A DNA stretch of 64,000 nucleotides from Clavelina lepadiformis (lineage: Eukaryota > Chordata > Ascidiacea > Aplousobranchia > Clavelinidae). The stretch covers positions 17,863,501-17,927,500 of the forward strand of contig NC_135245.1 in the NCBI RefSeq assembly GCF_947623445.1, in the 5' to 3' direction. A program made the translations under genes and the position numbers. This document shows, piece by piece, positions 1 through 22,764 of this stretch. How positions within the stretch are numbered: position 1 is the stretch's first letter; each line of letters begins with the position of its first letter. The notes under the pieces are model-generated. The model made no database searches, was not told where the DNA came from, and was given only the letters and a program-made list of their open reading frames with translations.

Positions 1-911
1 CTTTACAACGCTATACCTTGTCTCGCATAAGTGATTTTCCAAAACATTCGCTTCCCGTTTCTGTTCCTGGTGAGTGAATAAATTTAAAGACGATTTTTCA
101 CGATGATTCGTTTGAAGTCGATTCCTAATTTAAGTCCGTTTTTATTTCTATCGACCTGTTTCTGCAAAATCATTGTAGAATTAAAAAAATATGTTTTGAG
201 TGGTATCTACTGACTAATAAACGAAAACCTTGTTATTACCGGCATTGTGGTTTGCAGAGTTTGGCAATTTTATTTCTCGGATTAAGGTTGGACCAAATGG
301 GTCTAAAATAGGGTTCATTCAACATGTTCTGGCGGTTTTGTGAGCTTAATATAAAGTTATTGACGTATTATAAGAAACTTTCTTACTTTATAAACTTGTG
401 TTTTTTTCTAAAAAATACATTAATTTCAATAAATTTGTCGCCAGTATCACTCTAATATAATGATCGCAAATTTAGATATAGGCTAAATAGCTGCATATGT
501 AGCAGATACTGTCTAATATACAAACCGTTTTTTCAAGTAAAATAATTTGCTTACACTCATTGAAGCAAACCTTTTTTTATTAAAGTTGTACTTATTACTT
601 AACCCGTACTTATTACCCGGAGTATAGTTTTTCTATTTTTTAATATTTATTAATAACTTGTTTAAAAACCTATATGTTATTTAATTAAAAAAATATTATA
701 CTATCAAGTTACAATCACAGCAGTAATAGTCCCGTCTAATGTTTCCGTCTCTTCTCATCTATGTAATTTATTTGATTTTATTTGCTGTTATGTTAAGTCT
801 ATTAAGATTAAACCTAGTGAACTCAGATATTAAGATTCAATGTTATGTCCTCATCAATTTGTCTGTAAGTTATAAAGGTAATGAAGTGTAACGATCAACC
901 ATTTTATTTAG
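1..911. other. No exon identified; presumed intron of the polyserase gene
   Basis: AT-rich sequence without a recognisable coding exon. The first clear exon (from 912) encodes the last third of a CUB domain. In the two downstream cassettes this exon is preceded by a 90-nt and a 170-nt CUB exon, and I could not find either here. They probably lie left of the window. A short open stretch from the left edge to about position 71 ends before a possible donor (GTGAGT), but its translation resembles nothing in the cassettes, so I do not call it. Confidence 0.45.
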
Positions 912-11611
<10,700 letters not shown>

Positions 11612-11694
11612 TTATGACTTTATTGGGAAAGAGTTTAGTCATGATGATTATTCTTTTTGTTGAGCACAGGAATGTCGTTTCTCTTTTTCAGATA

Positions 11695-12021
11695 CCGTAA
11701 AACCTCTATTTGAGCGCCTCCCTCTAATTGAACGCCACCTCTAATAGAACACCACATTTAGTGGCGGAATTGTATTAGCAGGTTTTTGTGATTACTTACC
11801 AGTAATCACCCTGTATTAGTATATTTTCTAATTACCTGTATATACCGGTAAATGTGTTTGGTGTTTTTTATTTTCATTAATAAACTTTATTTCAAAATTC
11901 TGACCAGCTAGTCGAAAAATAGAGCGCCAACCTTTAATTGAACGTCACCTCTAATAGAACGCCACTTTTAAACAAGAGTTGAAAAATAGAGCGCTATGGC
12001 GGTGAAATAGAGGTTTTACGG
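11695..12021. mobile_element. MITE-like DNA transposon with long terminal inverted repeats
   Basis: The left end starts CCGTAAAACCTCTATTT and the right end is its exact reverse complement. Both ends are flanked by TA (11693-11694 and 12022-12023), consistent with a Tc1/mariner-type target-site duplication. Internally, a motif with CTCTAATTGAACGCCACC or close variants occurs near both ends. At about 327 bp with no ORF it is non-autonomous. The superfamily assignment rests only on the TA flanks. Confidence 0.75.
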
Positions 12022-12023
12022 TA

Positions 12024-13283
12024 AATTAAGCAAATGTATTATTTTTATATTTAAATACAGATTTTGTTTAATTTAACTTATAAGTATTTTGTATTAAACT
12101 TATAAAAAAATGACGCAATCACGCCATTGTTTAAAACTAGGTCAATTTATCGGCTGTGATAATGTCAGCATTTTCAGTAGGGCTACATTTTGCAGTGCAC
12201 CGATTGTGGTAAACGACTGGCAATTTCTTTTCCGTTTAAGTGTTATTTTAAACAATGAATTTATTGTAATAAAATGATTGGCAACTTATTTTTGCGTGTA
12301 AATGTTATTATTGTAAAGTCGATGGGGCATCATTTATCAACAAATATTGCTAGAAATCATCTACGTGCCTCTGTATACACATTTATTATCTACATTTTTA
12401 TGCCAATGGAATGTTCATCTGAATACAAATATCTTTCAAACGCCCACGGAATGATTTTTGTAATTTGTATTTTTAAAGTAAATATAGGCTATAGCTTAAA
12501 AATCAAAAGAAACCTAAAAGTGAACTTAACATTTTAAACTTGTACGTAAACTTGAGAATCAAACTTGTAGATTTGCAGTATATTTCGTCACGATTAGTTA
12601 CAATATTAATATTGGAACTCAGACGCAACACAATTTCCATTAATGTTTTTTCGCTTTTCTGATTTACATGACTTTTATGACATGTATTTTCAAGGGCTAG
12701 CGTTGCTTCTAGAATTTTGCAAACTGTTTCAATAAACTTTCATCCAAAGTTTACAAAGTCATTACTTAAACTGACACAAGAGCATTGTCCAAACCGTACG
12801 TTCAAACAAAACATAAACGTGAATCAACAGTGCAAATATGAAAATTTAGGAGGCAAATATTTTGCAGCAGCGTCTAATATTGACTAAGTAGAAAGATCGC
12901 AATAAATTTGTTTGAAAAAAACACTAAAAGGAGCGGTTGGTTCTTCCATAAAAACAGTTTCATTATGAAAGTACAGCATATTACGAGGAATAAAGTTAAA
13001 TCTGCATAAAAGTTAGGACAGTTTGAACTCTGCTTAAAACTGCCTTTAGGCGTTCTACTCGTGAAAATACTGTATCTACGGTACCTGAGTTAGCTTTAAA
13101 AAATGTTCCATGTATTGCTGATCGTCAGCACAATAGAAATATTTTAGTATTTAACCCGAGATGAATAGTTATAGTTGATTAGCACAAAAAGGTTGTATTG
13201 ACTTAAAATTGATTTTGATTTACAAACGCTTAATAAGCTATATCAAGTTAAATAATATCAAACTTGTTGAAAAAAAATCAAGA
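12024..13283. other. Intergenic, nothing recognised
   Basis: AT-rich spacer between the polyserase stop/MITE and the first LU gene. The 87-codon ORF at 12274-12537 has no recognisable domain or cysteine pattern, and I regard it as chance. Confidence 0.5.
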
Positions 13284-16194
13284 ATGCAAAACTTGTTTCT
13301 GATCCTATTTTTTGGGCTCGGTTTGTTTACAGTTAAAGGTAAGTCTATCATTTTGTTTTCACCTCTAATATTAATGACATATTAGTTTCTACTTTCAAAC
13401 TGAAATGGATTCAAATTGGTAATTGGAGGTAAAAATACAGAGTTTTCAGCGGTGTAAATTTTTCGATAAAATTTTTTTATGTTTTACAACGCCAAAGTTA
13501 CAACATCAAGTTAAGTTTTCATGAGTTGATGGTAATCTGGCCTTTTGCGCCATCGTCATAAACTGCTTGATTCGACGTTGTAGAATATTTGTTTAGTAAT
13601 ATGCCGTTAGAAGTCGTACTGTATATAAGTGTTACGATAAAGGTAGGGATAAAACCAGGTTCGATATCACTATAACGGCGAGTGGTGTCGCCACAAACAC
13701 TATAAGGGATTTAACAAACAAAACAGTGAAAATACAGCGATAAAAACTGTCAGTTATAAGAAAAGCGAGTAGATAGGATAGACCATACAAAGAATAGAGC
13801 CGTGGCTGCTATAGATATAACAATAAGTGATGAACAACACATTTAACTGCGATTGAGAGCGGGTACCGTTATAACAAGACGTTCTACATCAGATGAAACT
13901 AAAACACCTCTTCTGCTCTACGATGAAAACAACTCAGAATATATAAGAGCAAACGCGGTAATGGAACGGCAGGAATGTTGTGACTTGTGACACGGGATGA
14001 AAAGACGGAAATGTTACAAAGTGTGCGTGGTGCGCGCAATCAACGCTAACTGGAAAGGAGTGTCGAAGACTAGGATAAAGAAGCCCAGGGAAAGAAGGAC
14101 AACCCTAAAATCATGATAAAAGCTAGCAAAATGAGCAAATAAACCACAAACACACACAGTAATATAAAACTAGTGACTATATTATACGCATCTTCATTCC
14201 TATCATATTTCTTGTCCCATATCATGGCCGAAGATCCACAAAGCGTGTTTCATAAGAATAAAATTAAATAAAACAATTTCAAATAGCAAATAAACAATAG
14301 GTGGCAAGCAATTAGAGAGAAACATACTTTAACCCTTTTTTCTGTTGACTATTTCAGCGTCGGCTTTAGATTGCTTTCAGTGTTTTTACACTTATGGTTC
14401 TTCTTCTACGGATTGCATTGGTCCAGTTTCAAATAGCGCATTGTTAAAATCCTGTGCGGTCGGACAAGATTATTGTTCAACGGTTTCTACCAGTAAGAAT
14501 CAAATTTGCTGCACGGCTTCCATGAAAGCGGAGAAAACATTCTTACAAACGTTAAGTTATATATTTTCACAGCGGGTAGTGTTGGTGACACAGTTGTTCG
14601 TGGTTGCTCATTCTATCCTGCACCGTACACTTGTTATACTGCAGGGGTAATTCGAAGCTGCTCGTCTACCTGCAAAATCTGTGAGCTGATTTTTGCCACA
14701 AACCTGAGATTGATGCTGTGCTAAATCGTTAATGGTTATTAAATAGTATAAGATTCTCTAACTATAATTTTATAGTTTCATATTTAAACTTGCCGCATAT
14801 TTAGCTGGATGTAACAATGAAGCAATTGAAACTCATCAGCAAAACCCATCAACACCAGGTAAAGTACCTAGGTTATCAAGATTGCATAGCGTAGCCCAAA
14901 AGATCATGGTAAAATTTGAAAACTTTTTATAACAGGAAGCAGTTCCTTAAAATGCTACCAATGCACATATTCCTCGAAAAGTGGTGGAACTGAATGCTAT
15001 GGGCCATCAATAAATTCCAACTACCTTATGAACTGTCCTGATGCTGGTCAAAAGTATTGCTTGACAATCACTAGCAGTAAGGATTCGTGTCTAAAACCTG
15101 ATTCTTTTTACGTAGACAGCAAATATCTTGACGTTATGCAAAATTTGAATTGTAGATTCTGATCAGAGCGTCGTTGAAAATACAATAACCCGAAGTTGTT
15201 CTTCAGTACTTGTATTAAGCGGATGTGCAACAATTGAGGGAGTCACTTCATGCACTTCAACATGCAATACAGGTCTGCAACTACGATTTTATATCTGTTT
15301 TCTAGAACATTTCAGTGTGGAAATGTATTCTATAGTTGATGATATAATTTTTGGCATAATAGGTATAAAAAGGTGCCATGAAAAGTGCTTTACGATTAGG
15401 ATTTAAAGAACAACTAAAAATATTTTTGCAGATGGATGCAATAATCAAAATACTATTGGTGTAATTGACTCTGACCCTGAAGGTACGTATTTCCCTCAAA
15501 AACCTTATTGTGTGGTTAAATCATTTAATATACCTTAATATTCGATAATAGCTAAAATTGTTGTCAAAACTGAACTTTAAAATACTTTTACAGTTGCATA
15601 ATAATTTTAGACGGCCCTCTCCAATGCTATCAGTGTCAATATTTTTCTGGAAGTAGCAGCGATTCTTCGTGCAAGGAAAAGGATGTTGACGAGGCACATT
15701 TATTAGCGTGTCCTAACAACGAAAATTACTGCACAGTGATGAAAGTTTGTAAGTAAATATTTGTATAGTTCAATGAACGTCGTTATCGCGATACTAGCTT
15801 GAATAAAGAAATCAATTTATGGGTTTTCGTTAGCGGGAACGGTTAACGGCCAACAATATGAAATGATCTCTCGAGGGTGCTCCAGCCAGCCGTTGACTTC
15901 GGATTGCTCAACTGTTTCTGGGCTTAAAACTTGTTATTCCAGCTGTAGCACAGGTCTCTGATTATTATTATTATTAGTTTCTACTGCTAGTTTGGATTGA
16001 TGTGTGCATGCGTGCGTGCGTGTCTATGTTTTAGTGTATTTAGTACAAATTTTCGTGCGTGTGCTTCAGGATCATTTTATAACATTTTCGCTTTGTTTTT
16101 TGCAGATGGCTGCAACGGAAGTGATGTTTTTAAAGTAAAAATTATCGCTATAATACCCTTGACTATGATTAGCACGTTTCTATTAGTTATGTAA
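13284..16194 (+). CDS. LU gene B: secreted GPI-type protein with three uPAR/Ly6 (LU) domains
   Basis: Ten exons, 335 residues: 13284-13338, 14358-14492, 14573-14680, 14805-14858, 14936-15076, 15156-15272, 15432-15482, 15611-15748, 15834-15953, 16106-16194. Exon 1 is a signal peptide (MQNLFLILFFGLGLF...). Each LU domain is split over two exons: the first has C-x2-C near its start (for example CYQC), the second ends in a short C-rich segment, and the following exon starts with the terminal CN (GCNN, GCNG). Short linkers such as NPSTPG separate domains. The final exon encodes DGCNGS followed by a hydrophobic tail ending ISTFLLVM, a likely GPI-attachment signal. Every intron is phase 1, so domains can be duplicated or exchanged without frameshift. 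Related to LU genes C and D and to the LU domain at the polyserase C-terminus. LU proteins typically act as cell-surface ligands or receptors; the partner here is unknown. An AATAAA lies about 80 nt after the stop. Confidence 0.85.
13610..14170. other. Compositionally distinct block in LU gene B intron 1 (possible insertion)
   Basis: Intron 1 is about 1 kb, far longer than the other introns of this gene (about 75-160 nt). Its centre is visibly richer in G and C than its flanks and holds no long ORF. It may be a degraded mobile-element insertion, but I recognised no termini or protein motif. Confidence 0.3.
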
Positions 16195-16556
16195 CTACTG
16201 CACAACATGCAGCAAAAGAAGAAACATAATTGCAGTATGGCCATTAATTCAAAACGGGACTTTAATTTTTAGAAAAATAAACTTCTTGCAATACATATAA
16301 TAATAGTGGTAAAGGGCTTATGTTTCTTACCTAGATGAGTAAATGTTTTTCAAATCTTTCATAAATAATTCAATTGCCATCGCCAGATGATGGAACTTTA
16401 AAGCAAAACAACTTGCAAATCGCAATAAAGTTGAATTAAAATCTCAAGGAATAGAACTGCAGCGGTGTGTCTTCCACTTATCATTTGTAACGCCAGATTA
16501 TTAGAAATTGTCTCTGGAAATTGGCACTATATATAATTTAGAGGTGTGATATGAAT

Positions 16557-17725
16557 GATTGAGCTATGAATTTTATAACAATTTCGTATACTGTCTCATA
16601 CTCCGACACTTTTTAGCTTAAAGTGCTATGTCAATTTGTTACTTTGTGTTTTTGTAAATACCACTGTAAGCTGGTAGTATTATACAGAGACCTTAATACA
16701 AAATCTCTGAGTGTTTTGTGGGCCAGGAAGCGAGGCGTGTAGCTGTAATGTGAGAAGTTTAATTGGAATCAGATATCACATCCTAGTAATTAACTATCAT
16801 ATAAACTCGCCGTAGATTGGTAAAATAAGCTTGTAGCTTTGCTGTTTATGATAAGTTATAAGTTGTGAGTCATCGCATAGTCGCATCGCAGTTAGTTCGT
16901 AAAGTTTTGCATTAAAGATGAATGAAGTTACTACTCGAATCGTCTGCAAGCAGGATATTTGCATCTGCTCGATTTGTTGCTTTTTGCTTCGTGTTACTTT
17001 CTCCACACAACAATTTCCTCCTTAAAGATTCGTGTTTATATTTACAAAATGTGATAATAGCTTTAAATCAATATAGAGTATTATAATTAACAATTATGCA
17101 TTTAATAACTGAATGCTTGAACTATGAATTTCAAAACAATATCGTGCTCTCTTATACAGTACTCTCACGCTTTTTAGCTTGGAATGCTTTGTCAACTTGT
17201 TACCGTGGATTTTGTGAATATTAAGCTGGCAAATTGTACATAGTCCTCAGCACATAATGTCTGAGCGTTTTGTTGCTGTATGTTAGCCAGGAAACTGGCA
17301 AGACGTATAACTGTAATGCGAAAGGTTTACTATGACTATAGAATCAGATATCACATCCAAGTAATTAACTAGTAAGCAATATCCTTACCGGAGAACGGTA
17401 AACTAAGTTTAAAGCTATTGCTTTGTTGTTCACTATAAGTTGTAGGTACCGAGTCCAGTGAGTTCTATGTGGTGAGCGCTGATTCATTGAACATAGAATG
17501 CTGTCTCAATTGCGCTCGCCACACGCCAGCTGGTTCAGTTAGTTCTAATAGTTTTGTATTGGAAATCAATACACTTTCCACTCCAAACGTTTGCAAATAA
17601 AATGTTTGCATCTGCTCTATTTGTCTTTTTGCATCTTGTTACTCGATTTACTCAACAGCTTCCTATTTAACGATCCGTTTTTATATTTACAAAATTCGAT
17701 AAGATATAATATAACATAATTAACT
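16557..17725. repeat. Diverged tandem duplication, two copies of about 550 bp
   Basis: Copy 1 (about 16557-17085) and copy 2 (about 17114-17725) share ordered landmarks: an ACTATGAATTT/GCTATGAATTT start, CTTTTTAGCTT, AAGCTGG, TCTGAG-GTTTTGT, AATCAGATATCACATCC-AGTAATTAACT, and TATTTACAAAAT near the end. They differ by many substitutions and small indels, so the duplication is old. No coding potential was seen. It lies between LU gene B and the methyltransferase 3' end. Confidence 0.75.
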
Positions 17726-17880
17726 ACATACATATAATTAGTACATATCAGCACATACAATTAACTCATTTACAAGAAGGCAATATAGCTGAGTTGCTTG
17801 ACAGATGTTTCTTGAGTAAAAAATCCACATTATAACAAACGTCAAAAGGTTATTTCTTTGTTGTCTGAACTCTTTTTAAA

Positions 17881-18783
17881 TCAATCATTTGCCGGACTTG
17901 CAAGGAGAATGTAAACATTGAACACAATTTCAAACTTCTCGTTTGCATCATTTGAATTCCAGATCTTCATCATATTCTTGGTAACTGCTTGAACGACGTC
18001 AAACTTTTCAACGTCGATTTGTATTACGTCACCAAATATTTCGTTTAGCTTTTGCTGTTTTGTTTTAAGATCCCCCAAGCCCATGATAGAAGAGATGAAG
18101 CCACAAATCCCGGACAACGTTGTTGTATTTGCGATTGTAATGTGATCCACACGTTCCTTCAATGAAAAGGGGATTTCTTTAAACAGATCTCGGTAACCGT
18201 TGACCAATTCCAGATCCATTTTTTTATAAAATTTTTCATCCAAATCTGACACAGATCCAAGATCTCTCAACAACCTCACACTCTGTTCAAACGCAGTTGA
18301 CATTTGTTTTGTTTCTACGTCTCCCACACGAGCAATCGACTGAATCCAATATCCAAATATGGCCATGCATCCTCCTGGTTTGAGGACTCGTGAAACTTCT
18401 TCGAAAAAGCTTGGTAAATCAAACCAATGGGCAGACATGGCAGCAGTCACTAAATCAACACTCATTTTTTGAAATGGCAATTCCTCAGCCCTTCCAACCA
18501 AATATTCAACATTTTCAAACTGGTTTTGCTCTTTTGCTAACTTTATCTGGCATTCGCTGGCATCCACCCCCACCACATTTTTGAAATAAGGAGCAAACAT
18601 GCTGCTTCCCTGGCCATTTCCGCATCCAACATCTACTGATAAATCAAACGTAGAAGATAAATTACCATCTTTGAGTTGATATTTCATATAATTTATAATG
18701 ACTTCAGCCACTTCTTTGGGAAAGACAGGCCTGTATTTCAAATAAGCCTTGGCGAGACTTTCGTTTTCGTATAAGGATTTCAT
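17881..18783 (-). CDS. Class I SAM-dependent methyltransferase (single exon, 300 aa)
   Basis: Intact intronless ORF. Motif I is VDVGCGNGQGS at residues 50-60, the glycine-rich SAM-binding loop. VVGVDAS (70-76) supplies the acidic residue expected to contact the SAM ribose. DLVTAAMSAHWFD (110-122) and VLKPGG (133-138) match the Methyltransf_11 core. The short N-terminus with a YRP motif resembles the trans-aconitate-methyltransferase-like group found in fungi, Dictyostelium and animals, so a small carboxylate substrate is possible; the substrate cannot be read from sequence. Likely cytosolic, with no signal peptide or membrane segment. It sits alone on the minus strand inside the LU cluster and has no obvious functional link to it. 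The start at 18783 is the first Met and gives the usual distance to motif I. Confidence 0.85.
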   Translation of the reverse strand: MKSLYENESLAKAYLKYRPVFPKEVAEVIINYMKYQLKDGNLSSTFDLSVDVGCGNGQGSSMFAPYFKNVVGVDASECQIKLAKEQNQFENVEYLVGRAEELPFQKMSVDLVTAAMSAHWFDLPSFFEEVSRVLKPGGCMAIFGYWIQSIARVGDVETKQMSTAFEQSVRLLRDLGSVSDLDEKFYKKMDLELVNGYRDLFKEIPFSLKERVDHITIANTTTLSGICGFISSIMGLGDLKTKQQKLNEIFGDVIQIDVEKFDVVQAVTKNMMKIWNSNDANEKFEIVFNVYILLASPAND

Positions 18784-19430
18784 TGTAACTGATGGAGTTT
18801 TGGATCTATTTGAAGTTTACTACTTAATGCAGATACTTTTAGATCAGTCAAATAGCAAAAATAACATATCGCGAAACAAATTGCTAACAGCAAAGTTTAT
18901 TCTGTTTATATCAAAGTAAAAAAATAATAATTTGTTTCAAATTCTGTTATCTCCAAAATACGTTAACCTATGCTTCATGTTTCTAAGCCTATATTTTGGG
19001 TTATATTTACGGTAATCCACTTTTTTTCTCTTATTGTACCTTCTAAGCTAGCTTTGCTTTATTTTGTGTAAATTTCTTTTTATTCGGTTGTCAACTGATC
19101 AATTTCTTTTCGCTCTTTTCAAAGTATAGTTACTTTTTTAATAATTACAGCTATAAAGCTTCTGTTTTACAAGTAAAAATCACACAAGTGTTTTTAGTTC
19201 ATCAGCTAATAAGCGATTTCATCAGCCTTCCCGTAAATCTATTACTGTTTTGAGCCAAATGAACTCATTTGTCAGAGTCACAATATATGCTGCATCCCGT
19301 TCGTAAAATGAGTATACAAAACAAATCTCCTAATTGTTTAATAAGTTGGCGTTCTAATCGCCCTTAGTTGCACAGAACGATACCAAATTATAGCCTAGGG
19401 CAGCATAACTTTCCAGTTTGCTCCTTTCTT
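18784..19430. other. Intergenic, likely methyltransferase promoter side
   Basis: AT-rich sequence immediately 5' of the minus-strand methyltransferase. No gene, RNA or repeat was recognised. Confidence 0.45.
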
Positions 19431-19431
19431 T

Positions 19432-20447
19432 TTGGGTAGTATGGGATTTGTTTTCTTTTCAACGTTTCTACTAAATCATCTTTAGGCCAGCCTGTGGTGT
19501 TATAGCTGGTGTTATGTCTTATATACTTTACAGATCTGTATTTCCACTCATCTTAAAGGGGTCATGACCCAATTCAAAGAGATAGGCTTTTCAATGCAAA
19601 GTACATTAAATCAAGAAGCTACTATCGCAAAACCACATCATAAACCTCTCCTGAATTTTGGTTTGCAACGAGATCTAGGTTATGACTGCCTACAGCCTTA
19701 ATTTGGACAGAATCCTTGTACTCAAATCTCTATAACAACTACCTAAACTTTACAGTCTAATTGTCTTCTTAATGGGAAGTGACCCCCTAAAGGCACGAGT
19801 GACCGTTGCCTGTTTGCTACGCTTTTGCATGAAACTTCTTCTTATCCAAATAATCACATCACGACCGTATCTGCGTCAAATCGCAGCCGTTAGATGAGAC
19901 AACTATATAGGGCTGGTAATAAAAAAACAGACCATTTTTGAAACAGATTGCATTACAAGGTTATAGGCAATCTGGGTACATGCGTCGGTCGGTGGTAACA
20001 CACATTACGAGTAAGAAACCATTATTACAATATTCATCACTTATTTTCTAAATTATGGAGACCTAGGGTTTGGTTTCTTTTCATCGTTTCTGATAAATCA
20101 TCTTTACGCCAGCCTGTGGTACTATAGCTGGTGTTTTGTCTTGTGTACTTTACAGATCTGTATTGCCACTCATTATAAACGCACGAGTGACTCTGTTTAC
20201 CCAATACTTTTGCACGATACTTCTTGTTATCCAAACAATGATATCACGATCGTAGTTGTATCAAATAGCAGCCGTTTGTTGAGACATCCACATAGGGCTG
20301 CTAATTATAAACCAGGCCATTTTTGAAACAGTTTGCATTAAAAAACTGCAGGCAATCTGGAAACATGCGTCGGTAGTAACATATAATTTACAAGTAAGAA
20401 ATCATTATTAAAATATTTATCACTTATTTTCTAAATTATGGAAACCT
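19432..20447. repeat. Tandem duplication with an internal length difference
   Basis: Copy 1 is about 19432-20053 and copy 2 about 20062-20447. Both contain AATCATCTTTA-GCCAGCCTGTGG, TATAGCTGGTGTT, ACTTTACAGATCTGTATT, GCACGAGTGAC, CCATTTTTGAAACAG, ACATGCGTCGGT and CACTTATTTTCTAAATTATGG in the same order. Copy 2 lacks about 240 bp corresponding to 19551-19790. Noncoding as far as I can see; it could be a relic of a repetitive element. Confidence 0.75.
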
Positions 20448-20459
20448 CGGGTATCAAAC

Positions 20460-22549
20460 CCACCCAAAAACGAAATTTGTAGCATTTTATTGCGATTGAT
20501 ACTGAAGAATTGAGTGAACTAACGCTACACTCTGCTTTCTGTTAGAACTATCTCTGTTAAAGAGAAAAGCAAACAATTGATGATGTTCAATAAACGCCTT
20601 CATGTTTTTAACTGGAATTTTCTGAACGCCCTTTTGATGATTAATTAATTAATCGTTGCAAGGTTTGTGCGATATGGTTGACTTCTTGAAACGATTAAAA
20701 GCTTTTGCTATGGGTGTGGAATGCCGTCTTCCACGTCGTTTATTATATCATTTACACCCGAGACAATTTACGGCTTATATCGATGGTATGTGGATAACTT
20801 AGTCAACATTGCGTGGCCGCTATCTGTGAGTACTGGGTTTATAGTAGTTGGTAACTCTTTGATGCTGATTAAGTCGCGATATAATTGTTTGAATAAAGTG
20901 AAGTGTCGCGCAAAGGTCGTGTCATATAGTGTCAGTTTATATCCGCGCAAACGAATAGGTCATGCGGATATGAGTGGTGATTCAGTTCATTAAAGTACAC
21001 AAGACTATAGCCACTAGCCCAAGTACAAAGGTCGACCTATAGTGACGACGAGAAATCATGAGAAATATTATAAAAGGAGACAATTCTTCTGAAACGAAAA
21101 GGAAGTAACATTGCGGAAGTTTATGCTTTGGGAAAACAATTTAAGATATCTCGTATAACAATAACACAAAGAGAAGAAGAATTTATTGGAAGATCACCGG
21201 AAATGTCCAGCACAGTTTAATCGATGAAATATGATTGAGAATTGATTATATGTTACTTTGTGAAGAAGCGCAATTGTTATCGGTATAAACCCTTCCGTGT
21301 TTTTTTCTCTTTCGACGGAGGCCGCCAGGTCTCGTGACTTACCAGCAGGTTGCACCGAGGTGGATACATCCGGTTTTTGCAGCTAATTAAACAACATTAC
21401 ACGTCAGAATGTCCGAGTTATCACCAGTTAGCGGAAGAATTTTTCGGCTTTCAGTTTACTGCATATTTTTAATGTTGTAAAAAGCGCAACTTTTATAAAA
21501 CAACACGTTTTACATTTTGCACAATTTTCTTTATTCTTCTGATTCGCCGCTCTCCTTCATTTTGCAATTTTATACATATTATGGGCGGCAATTTTCTTTC
21601 ACTCTTGCATGTCTGTTCTTTTCAAACGTGTGACAGCTTGATCGAACTTTTAACAAGCAACTAGTAAAAGGGTCGTCGCTAAATCACCGAAAAAATTGTA
21701 CGTTCTAAGCTATTTTTTACACTTTCTTTTAAACTAACTTCAGCTAACTAATTAACTAACTTGAGCTAAAGTGCAGCTTAACCTAAACACAGGCAACCTT
21801 CTAATCAAAACAGTTTAAAAAAAAATTTATATAACCGTTCTCGGAACCTCACCGCCTATTTTTAACATCGGGCTGCGTGACCTACCGGTAATTATAGGAA
21901 AAATAATCGCTTTCCTGTGATTACATCTTTTAATCTTCGATTTTTAGTGAAGGGGCCCCGTTTCGCTACACGTTGATCGTGTCTCAACTACCTTATAGTT
22001 AGAGACAAGGTACTTACTGCATTATTTGTTATACGCTACAATTTGAGTGACAATACCATTTGTCTTCCTTTCTACTGACAGCTAGAGAAGAAAATATGCA
22101 GCCTGTGCTCGCGATTCTACGGCGGTATCGTTGTTGTGGAACGGTCACTGATTTCTTGCAACAAACCAAAGGCTTGTACTTAAAAACGTGCAAAGGATTT
22201 TTCAAAGGTCATATTTAGCACATACACGTTCTATGAATGTGCAAACGATGGAATATCCTGTATGACACGATTTGTGTCGTAATCATTTATAATCCTAATA
22301 TGTTTTAATCTACTCGTTGTGTTTGCGCTTTGGGGCATTTGTGTCTTTCAGTGATAAGCACCATAGGTCTCTCTCTTTTTTTTATTGAAGAAAGATTTTT
22401 ATTTTTATTTTGCGCTTTTAAAGACAACACCATTTGTCATTGCGCTTGCAAATAGCCTACGTCGTTGAATTTCTGTTAATTCGTCAGTTATTGGACCGCT
22501 TTGTTTGCCATCATCGCATTCTGGCTCGGTACCACTGAATCCACGACAG
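20460..22549. other. Gene-poor region, partly GC-richer; possible LTR-element remains
   Basis: No convincing gene. The 90-codon ORF at 20721-20993 has no recognisable domain. The block from about 21.9 to 22.55 kb immediately precedes a retrotransposon primer-binding site, so part of it may be a 5' LTR. I could not define an LTR start or a second LTR. Confidence 0.35.
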
Positions 22550-22573
22550 TGGTGGCAGCGGTTGGATTCGAAT
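22550..22573 (+). mobile_element. LTR-retrotransposon primer-binding site, tRNA-Leu type (remnant)
   Basis: The segment TGGTGGCAGCGGTTGGATTC and the next bases (CGAA core) are nearly the exact reverse complement of the 3' end of an animal tRNA-Leu including its CCA tail. It follows ...CGACAG, consistent with an LTR ending in CA one base upstream. No gag/pol reading frame follows, so the element is truncated or decayed. A tRNA-Leu gene on the other strand is unlikely because the other arms are missing. Confidence 0.6.
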
Positions 22574-22764
22574 CTATGTCAAATAAATGCCTAGTGCCTT
22601 AAACTAGGCATGAAATTTCATCTCCTATGTTTAAACTAAAATGACGGGTAAATTGAATTGAAAAGAATGAATGCAAATGAGAGCATTTAAACTCCAAACA
22701 TTTTAAACGTCTTTTCATGAAAGAATTTCGCACTGGCTGAAAGGAAAACCTGCCTTATACCTAC

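Noticed and set aside
12274-12537. 87-aa ORF as a gene
   Set aside because: No domain, no signal peptide, AT-rich spacer composition, no supporting splice structure.
20721-20993. 90-aa ORF as a gene
   Set aside because: No recognisable domain, and an overlapping antisense ORF of similar size suggests chance.
22545-22580. tRNA-Leu gene on the minus strand
   Set aside because: Only the acceptor/T-loop end matches, CCA appears to be encoded, and no D or anticodon arm is found. A primer-binding site fits better.
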